Below, piece after piece: positions 1-9,871 of a DNA stretch of 64,000 nt. The stretch spans positions 310,001-374,000 of the forward strand of contig OZ245789.1 in NCBI GenBank assembly GCA_965228045.1, written 5' to 3'. The position numbers were made by a program, and so were the translations under genes. This DNA comes from JANQEU01 sp965228045 (GTDB taxonomy: Bacteria; Bacteroidota; Bacteroidia; Cytophagales; Cyclobacteriaceae). Below the pieces are notes generated by a model that saw only the letters and a program-made list of their open reading frames with translations, had not been told where the DNA came from and made no database searches. How positions within the stretch are numbered: position 1 is the stretch's first letter; each line of letters begins with the position of its first letter.

Positions 1-559
1 CTCCCGTCCAGGTTTGACTGGTTCCTTTATACGTGAGTGTCACTCCGGAGTCTTTTAATTTAAATGGCATCACCAACCAATAGGAATCATTGATCCAAAC
101 CCTGTTACCCCAGTCCAGATACTGCTCCAAACTATCTGGAGAAACCAATTCCTGTCCGTTTTTAAAAACTCGACCGGTCATATCATTGACATTCATCAAT
201 ACTATGCGATCATCAGATAAATTATCAATTCGGACATTTCCTGTCTGCTTGTCCCAAAGTAATTTTCTTGCACCGAAGAAATTCCATGTGATAAAGCGGG
301 TGCTGTCCCAGGCTTGTCGACCACCCATTGCATTCATAACCTTATCGGCAATGATGATCGCAATCGGATCCGAGCCTTCCGCATCAAATCCCTGTGCGGG
401 AGGATTGTTTATTTCCACTTCTTCCTGAGGAGGTAAGTCAGCTCCTTCTTCAAAAGCACTTTTGGGTGCATCATTACCTTCGGATGCTTGTTCATTGGAC
501 GGCTGTGTGGAGCATGCTACAAAAAACAAACAGGATGCTAATAAAATGAATGGTCTCAT
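1..559 (-). CDS. DUF6503-like lipoprotein, C-terminus beyond window
   Basis: The reading frame starts at the ATG complementary to 557-559 and runs off the left edge, so at least 186 N-terminal residues are present and the C-terminus is missing. The N-terminus is a lipoprotein signal with a lipobox ending FFVAC (Cys16), followed by an acidic, probably disordered linker to about residue 60. The folded part contains AMGGRQAWDSTRF and WINDSYWLVMPFKLKDSGV. I recognise these as typical of the Bacteroidota DUF6503 family of outer-membrane-associated lipoproteins of unknown function. The leftward M1 peptidase gene lies 53 bp upstream, so the two may be co-transcribed. The family assignment is from memory of motifs, not a search. 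Confidence 0.7.
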   Translation of the reverse strand, partial: MRPFILLASCLFFVACSTQPSNEQASEGNDAPKSAFEEGADLPPQEEVEINNPPAQGFDAEGSDPIAIIIADKVMNAMGGRQAWDSTRFITWNFFGARKLLWDKQTGNVRIDNLSDDRIVLMNVNDMTGRVFKNGQELVSPDSLEQYLDWGNRVWINDSYWLVMPFKLKDSGVTLTYKGTSQTWTG

Positions 560-612
560 AGTTTCGATTTTCATTCAATTTAACCAAGAATCTTCAGTTA
601 GGGCTTACTCGA

Positions 613-2805
613 TTATTGTCCCTCACTGAATTTGTCAAATCTTGATTGCGATTCTTGTCTTGGATAAACGTTGTTGTCGTCATTGGCATCAGCCGTCAAA
701 CCTTCAGGATCAATTTGTACATTGACGACCTGTTTGCTTTTGGCAAATACTTTTGTCACTTCGCTTTCATTCATCCTCCAGATTTCCGCTGGTAGCTTTT
801 CTACCTCTTTCGTGCCATCTGCATACGTCCATTCTATGATGATCGGCATTACCAGACCACCTTCATTGGTAAAAGTGATCTCATAAAAGTTTTCACCTTC
901 AAGAGCCAACTTGATCTGGTCAGTATTCAATGTATTTCTGAATTCCGAAGAGCTTGACTTCACCGACTCGTCAAACGTGAACTTCTTTGGTTCACCGCCC
1001 AGGGATCCTATATCGGAATCCATATTTCCACTGGATACTTTGACATCTCGAGTTTCCAGGTCATCATCTTCAGTGGCCATCTGGTACCAGTTTACATTTT
1101 TCACTGAGATATCGACGTGATCGGTTGTATAAAACCACCCATTCCAGAACCAATCAAGGTCAACAGCTGATGCATCTTCCATGGTCCTGAAAAAATCGGC
1201 TGGTGAAGGATGCTTAAACATCCATCGCTGAGAATATTTCTTAAAGGCGTAATCAAAAAGTTCGGGACCCATCACCACATTTCTCAATACTGAAAGGGCA
1301 ATTGCTGGCTTTCCGTATGCATTATTGCCAAATTGTGGAATTTGCTCGGAATTAGTCATAATGGGTCTTAATTCACCAAATTCACCACTCATGTACTGCG
1401 CTATGTAGTTTTCGTCGCGTCTCATTGGAAAATTCGGATCCCATTCTCTTTTAGCCTGTATCTCTACAAATGAATCCAATCCCTCATCCATCCAGGTCCA
1501 TTGTCTCTCGTCAGAGTTAACGATCATTGGAAAATAATTATGACCTACCTCGTGAATGATCACTCCTATCATACCCCATTTCACTCGGTCCGTATAAGTT
1601 CCGTCATCTTCCGGTCTCCCGTAATTGAAGCATATCATAGGGTATTCCATGCCATTTCTCGCGTCATGAACCGAAATGGCCACCGGGTAAGGGTAGTCAA
1701 ATGTGTACTTGGAGTAACTTTTGAGGGTATGTGCCACTACCCGGGTTGAGTACTCTCCCCAGAGAGGGTTACCTTCTTTGGGATAGAATGACATTGCCAG
1801 GGGCTTCTTGTCACCAAAATCTACCGCCATAGCATCCCATATGTATTTTCTGGATGCTGCAAATGCAAAATCCCGTACAAATTCTGCTTTGAATGTCCAG
1901 GTAGCACGATCCGTACTTTTTGTCTTTTCGTTTTCAATAGCCTCCTTCTCTGTCACGATCAAGACAGGTTCATCAAAAGACGTACGCGCTTTATCGAGGC
2001 GTTTTCTTTGTTCCGCTGTCAAAACATCTCCCGGATTTTGCAATTCGCCGGTTGATGCCACAATAAAATCAGCAGGTACATCAATAGAAACTTCATAATC
2101 TCCAAAAGCCAGTGCAAATTCACCTCGCCCAAGAAATTGCTTATTCTGCCAGCCTTCTTTATCGTCATACACAGCCATTCTTGGAAAGAACTGTGCTATC
2201 GTGTAGGCGTAATTGTCTTCACCAGGAAAATACTCATAACCAGAGCGGCCACCCTCATTCATCCGGGCATTAATATTGTAGTTCCATTTCACATTAAATA
2301 CGATCTTTTCACCAGGTGCCAGAGTCTCAGGTAAATTGATGCGCATCATGGTCTTATTGATCAAATAAGAAAGTTTGCTTCCATCAGCATCGGTTACCTC
2401 TTCTATATTAAAGCCCCTGGGCTCCATGTCCGTAAAGTACTGGAGTGTAAGGGCATCAAGAGTGTCCTCCATATTCATGGCTCTTGAAGAATATGTTTCT
2501 GAATCAGCCCGACGCATATTTTGATCCAGTTGCATCCATAGGTATTCCAGTGGATTTGGAGACTGATTATAATATGTGATGGTCTCGTAGCCGTAAATCG
2601 ATTGATTTTCATCATCGAGTTTAATTGACATTTCATAGTCAGCTTTCTGTTGCCAGTATTCCGGGCCGGGTGCACCTGAGGCCAATCTGTATGAATTTGG
2701 CGATGGTAGGGTTGTTCCCAATTGTTCGAATTTTCTATCCCAATTATCCTGGGCAAGAGACAAAATGGACAAAGGTAGCAGTGCTACAAATATTAACTTC
2801 TTCAT
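613..2805 (-). CDS. M1 family metallopeptidase, exported
   Basis: This 730-residue zinc aminopeptidase-type protein begins with a signal peptide (MKKLIFVALLPLSILSLAQ). I chose this start over an upstream in-frame ATG at 2841 because the latter adds 12 non-signal residues and overlaps the next gene. Gluzincin features are clear: NGMEYP (a GxMEN-like substrate loop) near residue 386, HEVGH near 418-422 and the third zinc ligand in WMDEG near 441. The C-terminal third is beta-rich, and it ends in a polar tail. It probably trims peptides in the periplasm or at the cell surface; the substrate is unknown. The gene follows the HupE/UreJ-like gene by about 20 bp on the same strand, suggesting one transcript. 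Confidence 0.92.
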   Translation of the reverse strand: MKKLIFVALLPLSILSLAQDNWDRKFEQLGTTLPSPNSYRLASGAPGPEYWQQKADYEMSIKLDDENQSIYGYETITYYNQSPNPLEYLWMQLDQNMRRADSETYSSRAMNMEDTLDALTLQYFTDMEPRGFNIEEVTDADGSKLSYLINKTMMRINLPETLAPGEKIVFNVKWNYNINARMNEGGRSGYEYFPGEDNYAYTIAQFFPRMAVYDDKEGWQNKQFLGRGEFALAFGDYEVSIDVPADFIVASTGELQNPGDVLTAEQRKRLDKARTSFDEPVLIVTEKEAIENEKTKSTDRATWTFKAEFVRDFAFAASRKYIWDAMAVDFGDKKPLAMSFYPKEGNPLWGEYSTRVVAHTLKSYSKYTFDYPYPVAISVHDARNGMEYPMICFNYGRPEDDGTYTDRVKWGMIGVIIHEVGHNYFPMIVNSDERQWTWMDEGLDSFVEIQAKREWDPNFPMRRDENYIAQYMSGEFGELRPIMTNSEQIPQFGNNAYGKPAIALSVLRNVVMGPELFDYAFKKYSQRWMFKHPSPADFFRTMEDASAVDLDWFWNGWFYTTDHVDISVKNVNWYQMATEDDDLETRDVKVSSGNMDSDIGSLGGEPKKFTFDESVKSSSSEFRNTLNTDQIKLALEGENFYEITFTNEGGLVMPIIIEWTYADGTKEVEKLPAEIWRMNESEVTKVFAKSKQVVNVQIDPEGLTADANDDNNVYPRQESQSRFDKFSEGQ

Positions 2806-2824
2806 AGGTACATGGATATTTTGA

Positions 2825-3406
2825 CTACCAGTAAACAGCATCCATCATCAGTGTCAGGGCTATCCCGATCACAATCGATGAGATTACCATTTTCCAGTCC
2901 CTTTGACTGGTTCCGATAATTGAGACGAAAAGAAAACTCAAAGTCATAAAAATTGCAACAATAATAATTTGCCCGACTTCAAGACCTACATTAAAGGCAA
3001 ATAACTGGGTGACAATGGTTGAGTCCCTGCCAAGCAAACTCTGTAGATAATTCGAAAAACCCATTCCGTGAATGAGACCAAAGCATCCCGCAAACAGATA
3101 GTTTATAGAAATCTTTTTATCATACGACGGCTCCCTTGAAAATAAATTTCCCACTGCCGTAATCAGTATCGTAACAGGGATCAAAAATTCAATCAAAGAA
3201 GAATTGACACTGATGATCTTCAATGTGGCCAGAGCCAATGTAATACTATGTCCCAAGGTGAAAGCAGTTACGAGTATCAGTATCTTTTTCCAATCCTCCG
3301 GATGGTAGAGAGCACAAAGCGCCACGACAAACATGATGTGATCATACCCGGCTATATCTAAAATATGATCAATACCCAGACTAAAGTATAAACTGAATTC
3401 TGACAT
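2825..3406 (-). CDS. HupE/UreJ-like membrane protein
   Basis: This 193-residue polytopic inner-membrane protein has about six hydrophobic segments. The His-containing motifs GYDHIMFVVAL (N-terminal), GHSITLALA (about residue 52) and GLIHGMGFS (about residue 110) match the second HupE/UreJ family (HupE_UreJ_2). Related proteins accompany nickel or cobalt enzymes, but Bacteroidota members usually sit outside hydrogenase and urease loci, and neither locus is visible here. Metal transport is therefore possible but unproven. It is divergent from the DUF6702 gene, with only 22 bp between start codons, and lies directly upstream of the M1 peptidase. Confidence 0.8.
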   Translation of the reverse strand: MSEFSLYFSLGIDHILDIAGYDHIMFVVALCALYHPEDWKKILILVTAFTLGHSITLALATLKIISVNSSLIEFLIPVTILITAVGNLFSREPSYDKKISINYLFAGCFGLIHGMGFSNYLQSLLGRDSTIVTQLFAFNVGLEVGQIIIVAIFMTLSFLFVSIIGTSQRDWKMVISSIVIGIALTLMMDAVYW

Positions 3407-3428
3407 TTAATGATAATTTTGACTTCTT

Positions 3429-3914
3429 ATGATGGGTCTCGTAATTGTATGTCTCGCAAAACTAATCGCATTTCATCCACTTCATGCAAGTATTACAGAA
3501 GTGGAATACAGCTCCAGGGACAAACATCTCAAAATTACCGTCTCTCTTTTCCTTGATGACCTTGAACTGGCCCTAAGGGAATATTCCGGAAACGACAAGT
3601 TTAACATTACTTCCAGAGAGGATAAGGAGGAGGTAAAAAGAGTGCTTTCGGGTTACCTTCGTGAAAATCTGACATTCACTCCGTTTGACGAAAGGCTCGA
3701 ATTAAATTTCCTGGGAAGCGAAATCGAGGAAATGGTCATCTGGTGTTATCTGGAAAAAACCAATTTGGATTCATTCTCAAACTTGAAAATCCACAATCAC
3801 CTCCTTATGGAGAAATTTGATGACCAGGAAAATCTTGTGAAAGTTACCAATGATGAGGAGGTGAAAACCCTCAGACTTACGACCCGAAATTATAGTGGAA
3901 CCCTGAGGTGGTGA
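3429..3914 (+). CDS. DUF6702 family exported protein
   Basis: The product has 161 residues with a short N-terminal signal segment (MMGLVIVCLAKLIAFHPLHA) followed by SITEVEYSSRDKHLKITVSLFLDD. This opening is characteristic of the DUF6702 family of Bacteroidota periplasmic proteins. The function is unknown; the rest is a compact charged beta-rich domain. Two adjacent ATG codons (3429 and 3432) are possible starts. It is divergent from the HupE-like gene and converges on the RNA-ligase-like gene with a 9-bp gap. I associate the DUF6702, HupE/UreJ-like and M1 peptidase genes as a recurring Bacteroidota neighbourhood, which hints at a shared envelope role. Confidence 0.72.
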   Translation: MMGLVIVCLAKLIAFHPLHASITEVEYSSRDKHLKITVSLFLDDLELALREYSGNDKFNITSREDKEEVKRVLSGYLRENLTFTPFDERLELNFLGSEIEEMVIWCYLEKTNLDSFSNLKIHNHLLMEKFDDQENLVKVTNDEEVKTLRLTTRNYSGTLRW

Positions 3915-3923
3915 CCTGATCCG

Positions 3924-4460
3924 TCAAAAGGATATTTTCTGATATAACTGCCACATTCTACCATCATGTTTCAATAACTCTATGCCCTCCACTTTGAAAT
4001 CGGCAGTGTAGTTTTTATCAACGAATTCCGTTTGGGCCAACCAAAATTTTTCTTTCTTCAAATCCTGGAAAGCTATGGTCATATGAGGATGAAATGGTCT
4101 GTCCTTGTAATTAGCATTAAATTGATTCATTCTTTTCATCGCCTTTATAACCCTTTTTTGCAATTCGTCTAATTCGAAACTCTTCTCCACTTTCACAAAA
4201 ACCACTCTCGGCTCGAAAAACCCAAAACCATTTAATTGAAGGTTGAAGTATTCAGTGCCCTCCACACTGTAGTTCAGCTCGGAGATAAGATCAGAAAGCT
4301 TATTTTCCTTTATTTTAAAAGGCATATGCAGGGTGATGTGTGGCGGGGAGTTCAGGGCTTTTCGACTTCCATAATTCTCCGCCATGGATTTTTTGAGAGA
4401 CATGATCTCATCCCGAATATCATGAGGTGGAACCACCGCGATAAAAAATAATTCCTCCAA
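3924..4460 (-). CDS. 2'-5' RNA ligase / cyclic phosphodiesterase family protein
   Basis: This 178-residue cytoplasmic protein has both catalytic histidine motifs of the 2H phosphoesterase superfamily: HITLHM near residue 42 and HPHMTIAF near residue 125. Family members hydrolyse 2',3'-cyclic phosphates or join 2',5' RNA ends, but the physiological substrate in Bacteroidota is not known. The length fits a single two-lobed 2H domain with no extra domain. It is divergent from the metzincin-type protease gene, with 44 bp between starts. Confidence 0.88.
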   Translation of the reverse strand: MEELFFIAVVPPHDIRDEIMSLKKSMAENYGSRKALNSPPHITLHMPFKIKENKLSDLISELNYSVEGTEYFNLQLNGFGFFEPRVVFVKVEKSFELDELQKRVIKAMKRMNQFNANYKDRPFHPHMTIAFQDLKKEKFWLAQTEFVDKNYTADFKVEGIELLKHDGRMWQLYQKISF

Positions 4461-4504
4461 AGGCTACTTTACCTATATATTTAAGTTTAAACCTAAAACT
4501 CATT

Positions 4505-6970
4505 ATGGGAAATCTCCGATCTACCTTATTCATTTTTCTTGGAGTCTTTGTTTTTTGTGTCTCCGCACAAAAAAAGGGAAAGGGCGAATCCGAGAACACT
4601 AAAGAACCTAAATCGATTGAGGCTTTCACTGGTTCGATGACAAAATCAGATGGCTACTTCAATTACTTCTGGGACGAGGAAAAAGGCAAAGTATACCTTG
4701 AAGTCGACAAATTTGATCAGGAATTCCTTTATGTAAATTCATTAACTGCGGGGGTGGGCTCCAACGACATTGGGCTGGATCGCGGTCAACTTGGAAACGA
4801 ACGAGTCGTAAAATTTGAAAAGCGTGGAGAAAAAATCCTAATGGTGCAGCCCAACTATGATTATCGGGCGATTAGCACCAATATGCAGGAAGTAAGGTCC
4901 GTGGAGGAAGCGTTCGCCAAATCTGTGATCTGGGGATTCACTATAAGTGCAAAGACAGATGACAAAATCCTAATCGATCTATCGGATTTCCTTTTGCGAG
5001 ACAGCCATGACGTAATCGGTCGATTGAAATCACGAAAACAAGGGACATACAAATTAGAAAAGTCTCGTTCTGCTCTGTTTAAGGAGGGGACTATGAATTT
5101 CCCAAAAAATACGGAGTTTGAATCGATCATCACCTTTACGGGGGATGCAGAAGGAAACTGGGTTCGTTCGGTAGTCCCTTCTCCGGACATCATCACGGTG
5201 CGCATGCACCACTCCATGATTGAATTACCCGATGATGACTATCAGGTACGTGAATTTGATCCCAGAAGTGGTTTCATTCACATAAGCTATCAGGATTATG
5301 CCACCCCTATAGAGGCTCCACTTACGAAAAGGTACATTGTAAGGCACAGATTAGAGAAGAAAAATCCTGAGGCGGAAATGTCAGAAGCCGTTGAGCCTAT
5401 TGTATATTACCTGGATCCGGGAGCGCCGGAACCTGTAAAATCAGCATTAATGGATGGCGCAAAATGGTGGAACCAGGCATTTGAAGCCGCAGGTTTTGAA
5501 AACGCTTTCCAGGTTAAAGTCCTTCCGGAAGGCGCTCACCCTATGGATGTCAGATACAATATCATTCAATGGGTACACAGATCAACGCGTGGTTGGTCTT
5601 ATGGAGCTTCTGTCGTTGACCCTCGAACTGGAGAAATCATAAAAGGACATGTAAGTCTGGGCTCATTAAGGGTTCGTCAGGATTTTCTCATTGCACAGGG
5701 GTTGATGAATCAATATGATGACGGAACTCAACCGATGATCGACCTGGCACTTGCCAGATTACGTCAGCTATCTGCACATGAAGTAGGGCATACCATCGGG
5801 TTGGTCCACAATTTTGCGTCAAGCATAAATAATCGTGCTTCGGTAATGGACTATCCTCATCCTAATGTTCAACTGACTGATGCAGGAGAAATAGACCTTT
5901 CGGATGCGTATGATGTAAATATTGGTGAATGGGATAAAGCTGCTATTAAGTACGGTTATTCGGATTTTGCAGATGATGCAGATGAAAGTGAGGAATTACA
6001 AAAGATCATAAATGAAACCCTCGGTAATAACCTGCAATTCATAACAGACAGAGACGCCCGTGCCTCCACAGGAGCCCATCCCGTTGCTCACCTTTGGGAC
6101 AATGGTGATGCCGCAGATGAGTTGAACAGAATGATGGAGGTGAGAAAGAAAGTGTTAAATGACTTTTCTGATAAGAGTCTTCCGAACGGAGAACCTTATT
6201 CTTCTTTGGAAGAAATTCTCGTTCCCATGTACTTATTTCACCGTTATCAGGTGGAAGCAGCGACCAAAGTGGTAGGTGGTTTAAATTATAGTTATGCTGT
6301 TAAAGGTGACAATCAGCTGAGAACAGAATTCATTCCCGCTGAAAAACAAATGGCTGCTTTGGATGCCATTATTGGAACAATGAAACCGGATGCCTTGAAA
6401 TTGAGAGAGGATTTGTTGGCCATGATCCCACCAAAAGCTCATGGGTATAGCAGGGGTAGAGAAACTTTCGAGAGCAAAACCGGACCAACGTGGGACTACT
6501 ATGCTGCCGTGGAGACTGCAGTTCAAATTCCAATGATGTTCCTTCTGAATTCTGCTCGTGCCAATAGGCTCGTGGCTCAAAATGACCGGGACTCTAATCA
6601 ACCCGGATATAAGGACGTACTTGATCGAGTGATCCGTCAGACATGGAAAAGTCCGTCAACGGATAAGGGAGACAGGGCCATACAACGAATTGTGGAATGG
6701 GTAATGTTAGAGCATGTTGCTATGTTGATGATCAGCAAAAATGCGCAGGTTGATACCAAGTCCATAAGCAGGGCCACTTTGGTGGAATTGAAAACATATC
6801 TGGAATCAAAGACAACGACGGACCTGGAAGATAAAGCACATTACGCTCGGGTCATTGCGAGCATCGATAGCTGGTTGGATGACCCGGAGGAAATCGAATT
6901 TACTCCCCCACTTGATGCTCCTGATGGTTCACCAATAGGATCGGATTTCTATAGGTTCTGTAGTTATTGA
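4505..6970 (+). CDS. Zinc-dependent metalloprotease (DUF5117/DUF4953 type), exported
   Basis: The product has 821 residues and begins with a signal peptide (MGNLRSTLFIFLGVFVFCVS, then AQ). Residues about 45-270 form the DUF5117-like N-terminal region. The catalytic part has the extended metzincin signature HEVGHTIGLVH at 425-435, followed by a plausible Met-turn SVMDYPHP near 446-453. The C-terminal 300 residues are helical. These are large exported zinc peptidases common in Bacteroidota, with unknown substrates. The stop overlaps the 3' end of the convergent DUF4301 gene by 7 bp, so no separate terminator fits between them. Confidence 0.9.
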   Translation: MGNLRSTLFIFLGVFVFCVSAQKKGKGESENTKEPKSIEAFTGSMTKSDGYFNYFWDEEKGKVYLEVDKFDQEFLYVNSLTAGVGSNDIGLDRGQLGNERVVKFEKRGEKILMVQPNYDYRAISTNMQEVRSVEEAFAKSVIWGFTISAKTDDKILIDLSDFLLRDSHDVIGRLKSRKQGTYKLEKSRSALFKEGTMNFPKNTEFESIITFTGDAEGNWVRSVVPSPDIITVRMHHSMIELPDDDYQVREFDPRSGFIHISYQDYATPIEAPLTKRYIVRHRLEKKNPEAEMSEAVEPIVYYLDPGAPEPVKSALMDGAKWWNQAFEAAGFENAFQVKVLPEGAHPMDVRYNIIQWVHRSTRGWSYGASVVDPRTGEIIKGHVSLGSLRVRQDFLIAQGLMNQYDDGTQPMIDLALARLRQLSAHEVGHTIGLVHNFASSINNRASVMDYPHPNVQLTDAGEIDLSDAYDVNIGEWDKAAIKYGYSDFADDADESEELQKIINETLGNNLQFITDRDARASTGAHPVAHLWDNGDAADELNRMMEVRKKVLNDFSDKSLPNGEPYSSLEEILVPMYLFHRYQVEAATKVVGGLNYSYAVKGDNQLRTEFIPAEKQMAALDAIIGTMKPDALKLREDLLAMIPPKAHGYSRGRETFESKTGPTWDYYAAVETAVQIPMMFLLNSARANRLVAQNDRDSNQPGYKDVLDRVIRQTWKSPSTDKGDRAIQRIVEWVMLEHVAMLMISKNAQVDTKSISRATLVELKTYLESKTTTDLEDKAHYARVIASIDSWLDDPEEIEFTPPLDAPDGSPIGSDFYRFCSY

Positions 6971-8475
6971 TGCTGATCCTTTAACAGATCGTTTACTGCT
7001 TTTACCGGATTGAAGGTGATCAATGGAACTTCCACGAAGATGGTATTCCATTTTGCCATACTTCCATTCCATAATCCTGGTAATTCCTGTGCCTTCAGGT
7101 CTCTACCGTCTTTTGACTTTTGAGTAATGAAGCCGGTAGAAGGATCACGGTATTGGAGCAAATCAAATTTTTGTCCTTTATAATCCTTCACAGAGCAAAC
7201 TACGTCCACGGGATTAAAATGGGTCGATTTATGAAAAATGTTTTGTTGTTTAGAATCTTCTAAATCGACCTGCGCAGATTCTACTATTTGAAGGGACTGA
7301 CCTGTTTCATTCCTTACCCAAAATGGACCTCCTCCTGCTTCACCTTCATTTTTTACCATTCCACAAACTCTGACCGGCCTGTTTAAGATCGTTTTTAATT
7401 CTTCGGGCTGTAATTCCCGCTCACTTCGATATCCAAGATTGTTCGAAATGAATTCCTGAATCTCCTTACCATCAAAATCTCCTTCGTCAATTTGCGTCAG
7501 GTAATGGAAAATCTTCTCTTTCATTTCCAAAAGGAGACCTCCAATCACCTTTTTGTAGGTAATCGTTTCATCCTTCAACCGATCCGGCACGACATTGTCA
7601 ATGTTTTTAAGAAATATCACATCAGCTTCTACCTCATCCAGGTTTTCCAATAAAGCTCCATGTCCGGCCGGCCTGAATAGCAACGATCCATCATCATTTA
7701 AAAACGGTTTGTTTTCCAGATCCACGGCAATTGTATCTGTGGAGGGTTTTTGTATACTATAGGAAATCTCCAGGACCACTTTGAATAAGTGTTCATATTT
7801 CGGAGTCACCTTTGAAACATGTTTTGTGAATTTTTTTAGATGTTCCGGTGAAACGGTGAAATGAATCTGAACTCGATCTCCTGATTTTGCATACTGGGCA
7901 CCCTCCACAATATGCTCTTCCACGGGAGTTCTTGAGGTTTCTCCATAATTATGGAATTTTAGCAAGCCCTTTGGCAGATTTCCATAGTCCAACCCCTTGG
8001 AAGTAAGCAAGTGCGTCAATATCTCCACATATTTTTTGGATAGTTGAACTTCTGCAAGTGTTTCACCTCCTTTGCTGATCGCCTCATCCAAATCCCGGTA
8101 AAACGCAAAATCATCCAGGCGTTTGAAGAATTCAAAAACTGAACCTTGAGATTGATCTTCCTTTAATTTGGTATAGGCTTGATCACTTCCATCATACTCG
8201 TCCATGAAAGCAAACAACATTTTAAACATCCTGGAGGCAGCTCCGGAGGCAGGAACAAATTTTACAATATCCAGATTTCCTGAGGTTTTGTCATAAAATT
8301 TCGTCTTTGCCTTCACCTCAGATTTTGAAAGCTGCAAAATTCCATTCCCTACTGTGGCAGCTGCTGCTAGTTTGGTGGGCGGAAATCCTTTCTTAAAATT
8401 TTCAATTTGTTCGGAAACGATTTCTTGGTTCAGTCCATGATCGTTTATTTGACGGAGTGCGCTGTCTTCAAACAT
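6964..8475 (-). CDS. DUF4301 family protein
   Basis: This 503-residue soluble protein has no signal peptide. The N-terminal sequence including GFPPTKLAAAATVGNGI and IVKFVPASGAASRMFK matches the DUF4301 family, nearly confined to Bacteroidota and relatives. The FRPAGHGALLENLDEVEADVIF stretch (in part, near residue 270) resembles a nucleotidyltransferase-like core, so a nucleotide-sugar or nucleotide-binding role is a reasonable inference. The biochemical function is not established. It is transcribed alone, convergent with the metalloprotease gene. Confidence 0.85.
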   Translation of the reverse strand: MFEDSALRQINDHGLNQEIVSEQIENFKKGFPPTKLAAAATVGNGILQLSKSEVKAKTKFYDKTSGNLDIVKFVPASGAASRMFKMLFAFMDEYDGSDQAYTKLKEDQSQGSVFEFFKRLDDFAFYRDLDEAISKGGETLAEVQLSKKYVEILTHLLTSKGLDYGNLPKGLLKFHNYGETSRTPVEEHIVEGAQYAKSGDRVQIHFTVSPEHLKKFTKHVSKVTPKYEHLFKVVLEISYSIQKPSTDTIAVDLENKPFLNDDGSLLFRPAGHGALLENLDEVEADVIFLKNIDNVVPDRLKDETITYKKVIGGLLLEMKEKIFHYLTQIDEGDFDGKEIQEFISNNLGYRSERELQPEELKTILNRPVRVCGMVKNEGEAGGGPFWVRNETGQSLQIVESAQVDLEDSKQQNIFHKSTHFNPVDVVCSVKDYKGQKFDLLQYRDPSTGFITQKSKDGRDLKAQELPGLWNGSMAKWNTIFVEVPLITFNPVKAVNDLLKDQHQ

Positions 8476-8608
8476 TTTACTACAAATTCAAATCAAAATG
8501 TGGGTTATACAAATGAACTGTTTTACTTCAGTTCAAACAAATAATCTTGCTTGTTTTCAACATTTAAGGATTCTGCTTAATTTGAGGATTAAATAATCAC
8601 CCTGCATT

Positions 8609-9067
8609 ATGAGCACTGATGTACTGAAAATAGCCCCTTCTTTTTTTGGAATCTCCATGGTACCAAAAGAGTCCTGGAAAGAATATGGATTTGCCCTCTT
8701 GACCATAGCGGGTTCGGATGGGGAGGTATCTGATCCGGAATTGGAATGGTTGACGATTGACCTGGCTATCGCCAACAATGTTGAGGAAGACATCATTGCA
8801 GAATGGGAGGACTTCGAATATGAGAATGCCGACCTTAATGAAATATTCACATCTATCAATGTTAAGTCTTTTGCCAACTACAATAAGCTACTCCTTTATG
8901 ATGCAATAAGAATGAGCTATGCTGACGATGATTATGCGGATGAAGAAAGGGAGAAAGTTTATGAAGCGGCTTCTCTGCTGAAGATCAATGCAGAGACCGT
9001 AACTGCCATCGAATCTCTTATAGAAATGGAAAGAGCCGCTGATAAACTTCGTCTCATCATTTTGTGA
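8609..9067 (+). CDS. TerB-like domain protein
   Basis: This is a 152-residue acidic cytoplasmic protein. The middle (ALLTIAGSDGEVSDPELEWL) and the segment AIRMSYADDDYADEEREKV resemble the paired acidic helices of the TerB/tellurite-resistance fold, which binds divalent metal. No other ter genes are nearby, so a role in tellurite resistance should not be inferred. It is a stand-alone gene, convergent with the S1/P1 nuclease with a 4-bp gap. The fold assignment rests on motif resemblance only. Confidence 0.6.
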   Translation: MSTDVLKIAPSFFGISMVPKESWKEYGFALLTIAGSDGEVSDPELEWLTIDLAIANNVEEDIIAEWEDFEYENADLNEIFTSINVKSFANYNKLLLYDAIRMSYADDDYADEEREKVYEAASLLKINAETVTAIESLIEMERAADKLRLIIL

Positions 9068-9071
9068 TGAA

Positions 9072-9848
9072 TCAGCCATAAATGTCATTAAGAATTCCGG
9101 CAAGACGTACACCCGCCTGTAGCAATCTGCGATTAACCAATTGCCTGTTCTCGTAAACATATCGATAGCCAAGCTTTTTATCTTCCTGGAAATCATAAAC
9201 ATTTTCCCTTAATTCCATAGATTCATACGCCCAATCAAGGACCGTATCATTTTGCCAGTCCGCGATTTCACTTGTTGTGGCGTGATTGATCCAGTCTACA
9301 TATTCGGTATAACTATAATTCTGGGATTCAATCATTTCAGTATCCCAAACCCGATGCAAATTGGATGATTGATAGAAATATTCCAGGCGAACATCATTGC
9401 CCCCACGATCTTCTCCATTTCCCACATGAAGCGGCTGATGAATATCCCCTACCAGATGAACCAAACACTTTAGGGCAAAAGCCTCATCTTCATCGGTGAA
9501 GTTGCCCGACTTGAGTTCAGCGATAAGTCGTTGGATTGTGACTATCGCATCTTGCTCCTCGGGCGTGCCTGCTTCTTCATAAGTCAAACCATCGGGTATA
9601 GTACAATAATGCCATGGATTCATGTGCTGATATTTTTCGTCCGCCTTTATGAAATCCATAAAATTACTGACCTCAGCCAATGTCTCATTTCCCAGAACCG
9701 ATTTGATGTTCTTTTGTGCCTTACCTGTTAAAAGACTTTGTGCTATTTCACCAACAATTCGATGTCCATTTTGACCCCAGCGATCTGATGAGATGATGTG
9801 AAAAGAATGGGTGATTAGTATAGCCAGGAGAAGTAGATGCCGCTTCAT
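9072..9848 (-). CDS. S1/P1 family nuclease, exported
   Basis: This 258-residue protein has an N-terminal signal peptide. The motif WGQNGHRIVGEIA follows the predicted cleavage region, and its Trp (about residue 23) is the classic N-terminal zinc ligand of S1/P1 nucleases. Other zinc-ligand segments are present: HQPLHVG followed by DRGGND near residue 140, and NLHRVWDTEMI near 163. Family enzymes cleave single-stranded DNA and RNA and remove 3' phosphates, so nucleic-acid scavenging outside the cytoplasm is likely. Length is normal. A leftward hairpin/T-tract element lies just upstream of its start (9872-9904). Confidence 0.9.
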   Translation of the reverse strand: MKRHLLLLAILITHSFHIISSDRWGQNGHRIVGEIAQSLLTGKAQKNIKSVLGNETLAEVSNFMDFIKADEKYQHMNPWHYCTIPDGLTYEEAGTPEEQDAIVTIQRLIAELKSGNFTDEDEAFALKCLVHLVGDIHQPLHVGNGEDRGGNDVRLEYFYQSSNLHRVWDTEMIESQNYSYTEYVDWINHATTSEIADWQNDTVLDWAYESMELRENVYDFQEDKKLGYRYVYENRQLVNRRLLQAGVRLAGILNDIYG

Positions 9849-9871
9849 AAGAGTTTTTGCGGAAAGTAAAT

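Noticed and set aside
8609..9067. Tellurite-resistance cluster
   Set aside because: Only one TerB-like domain protein is present, with no other ter gene.
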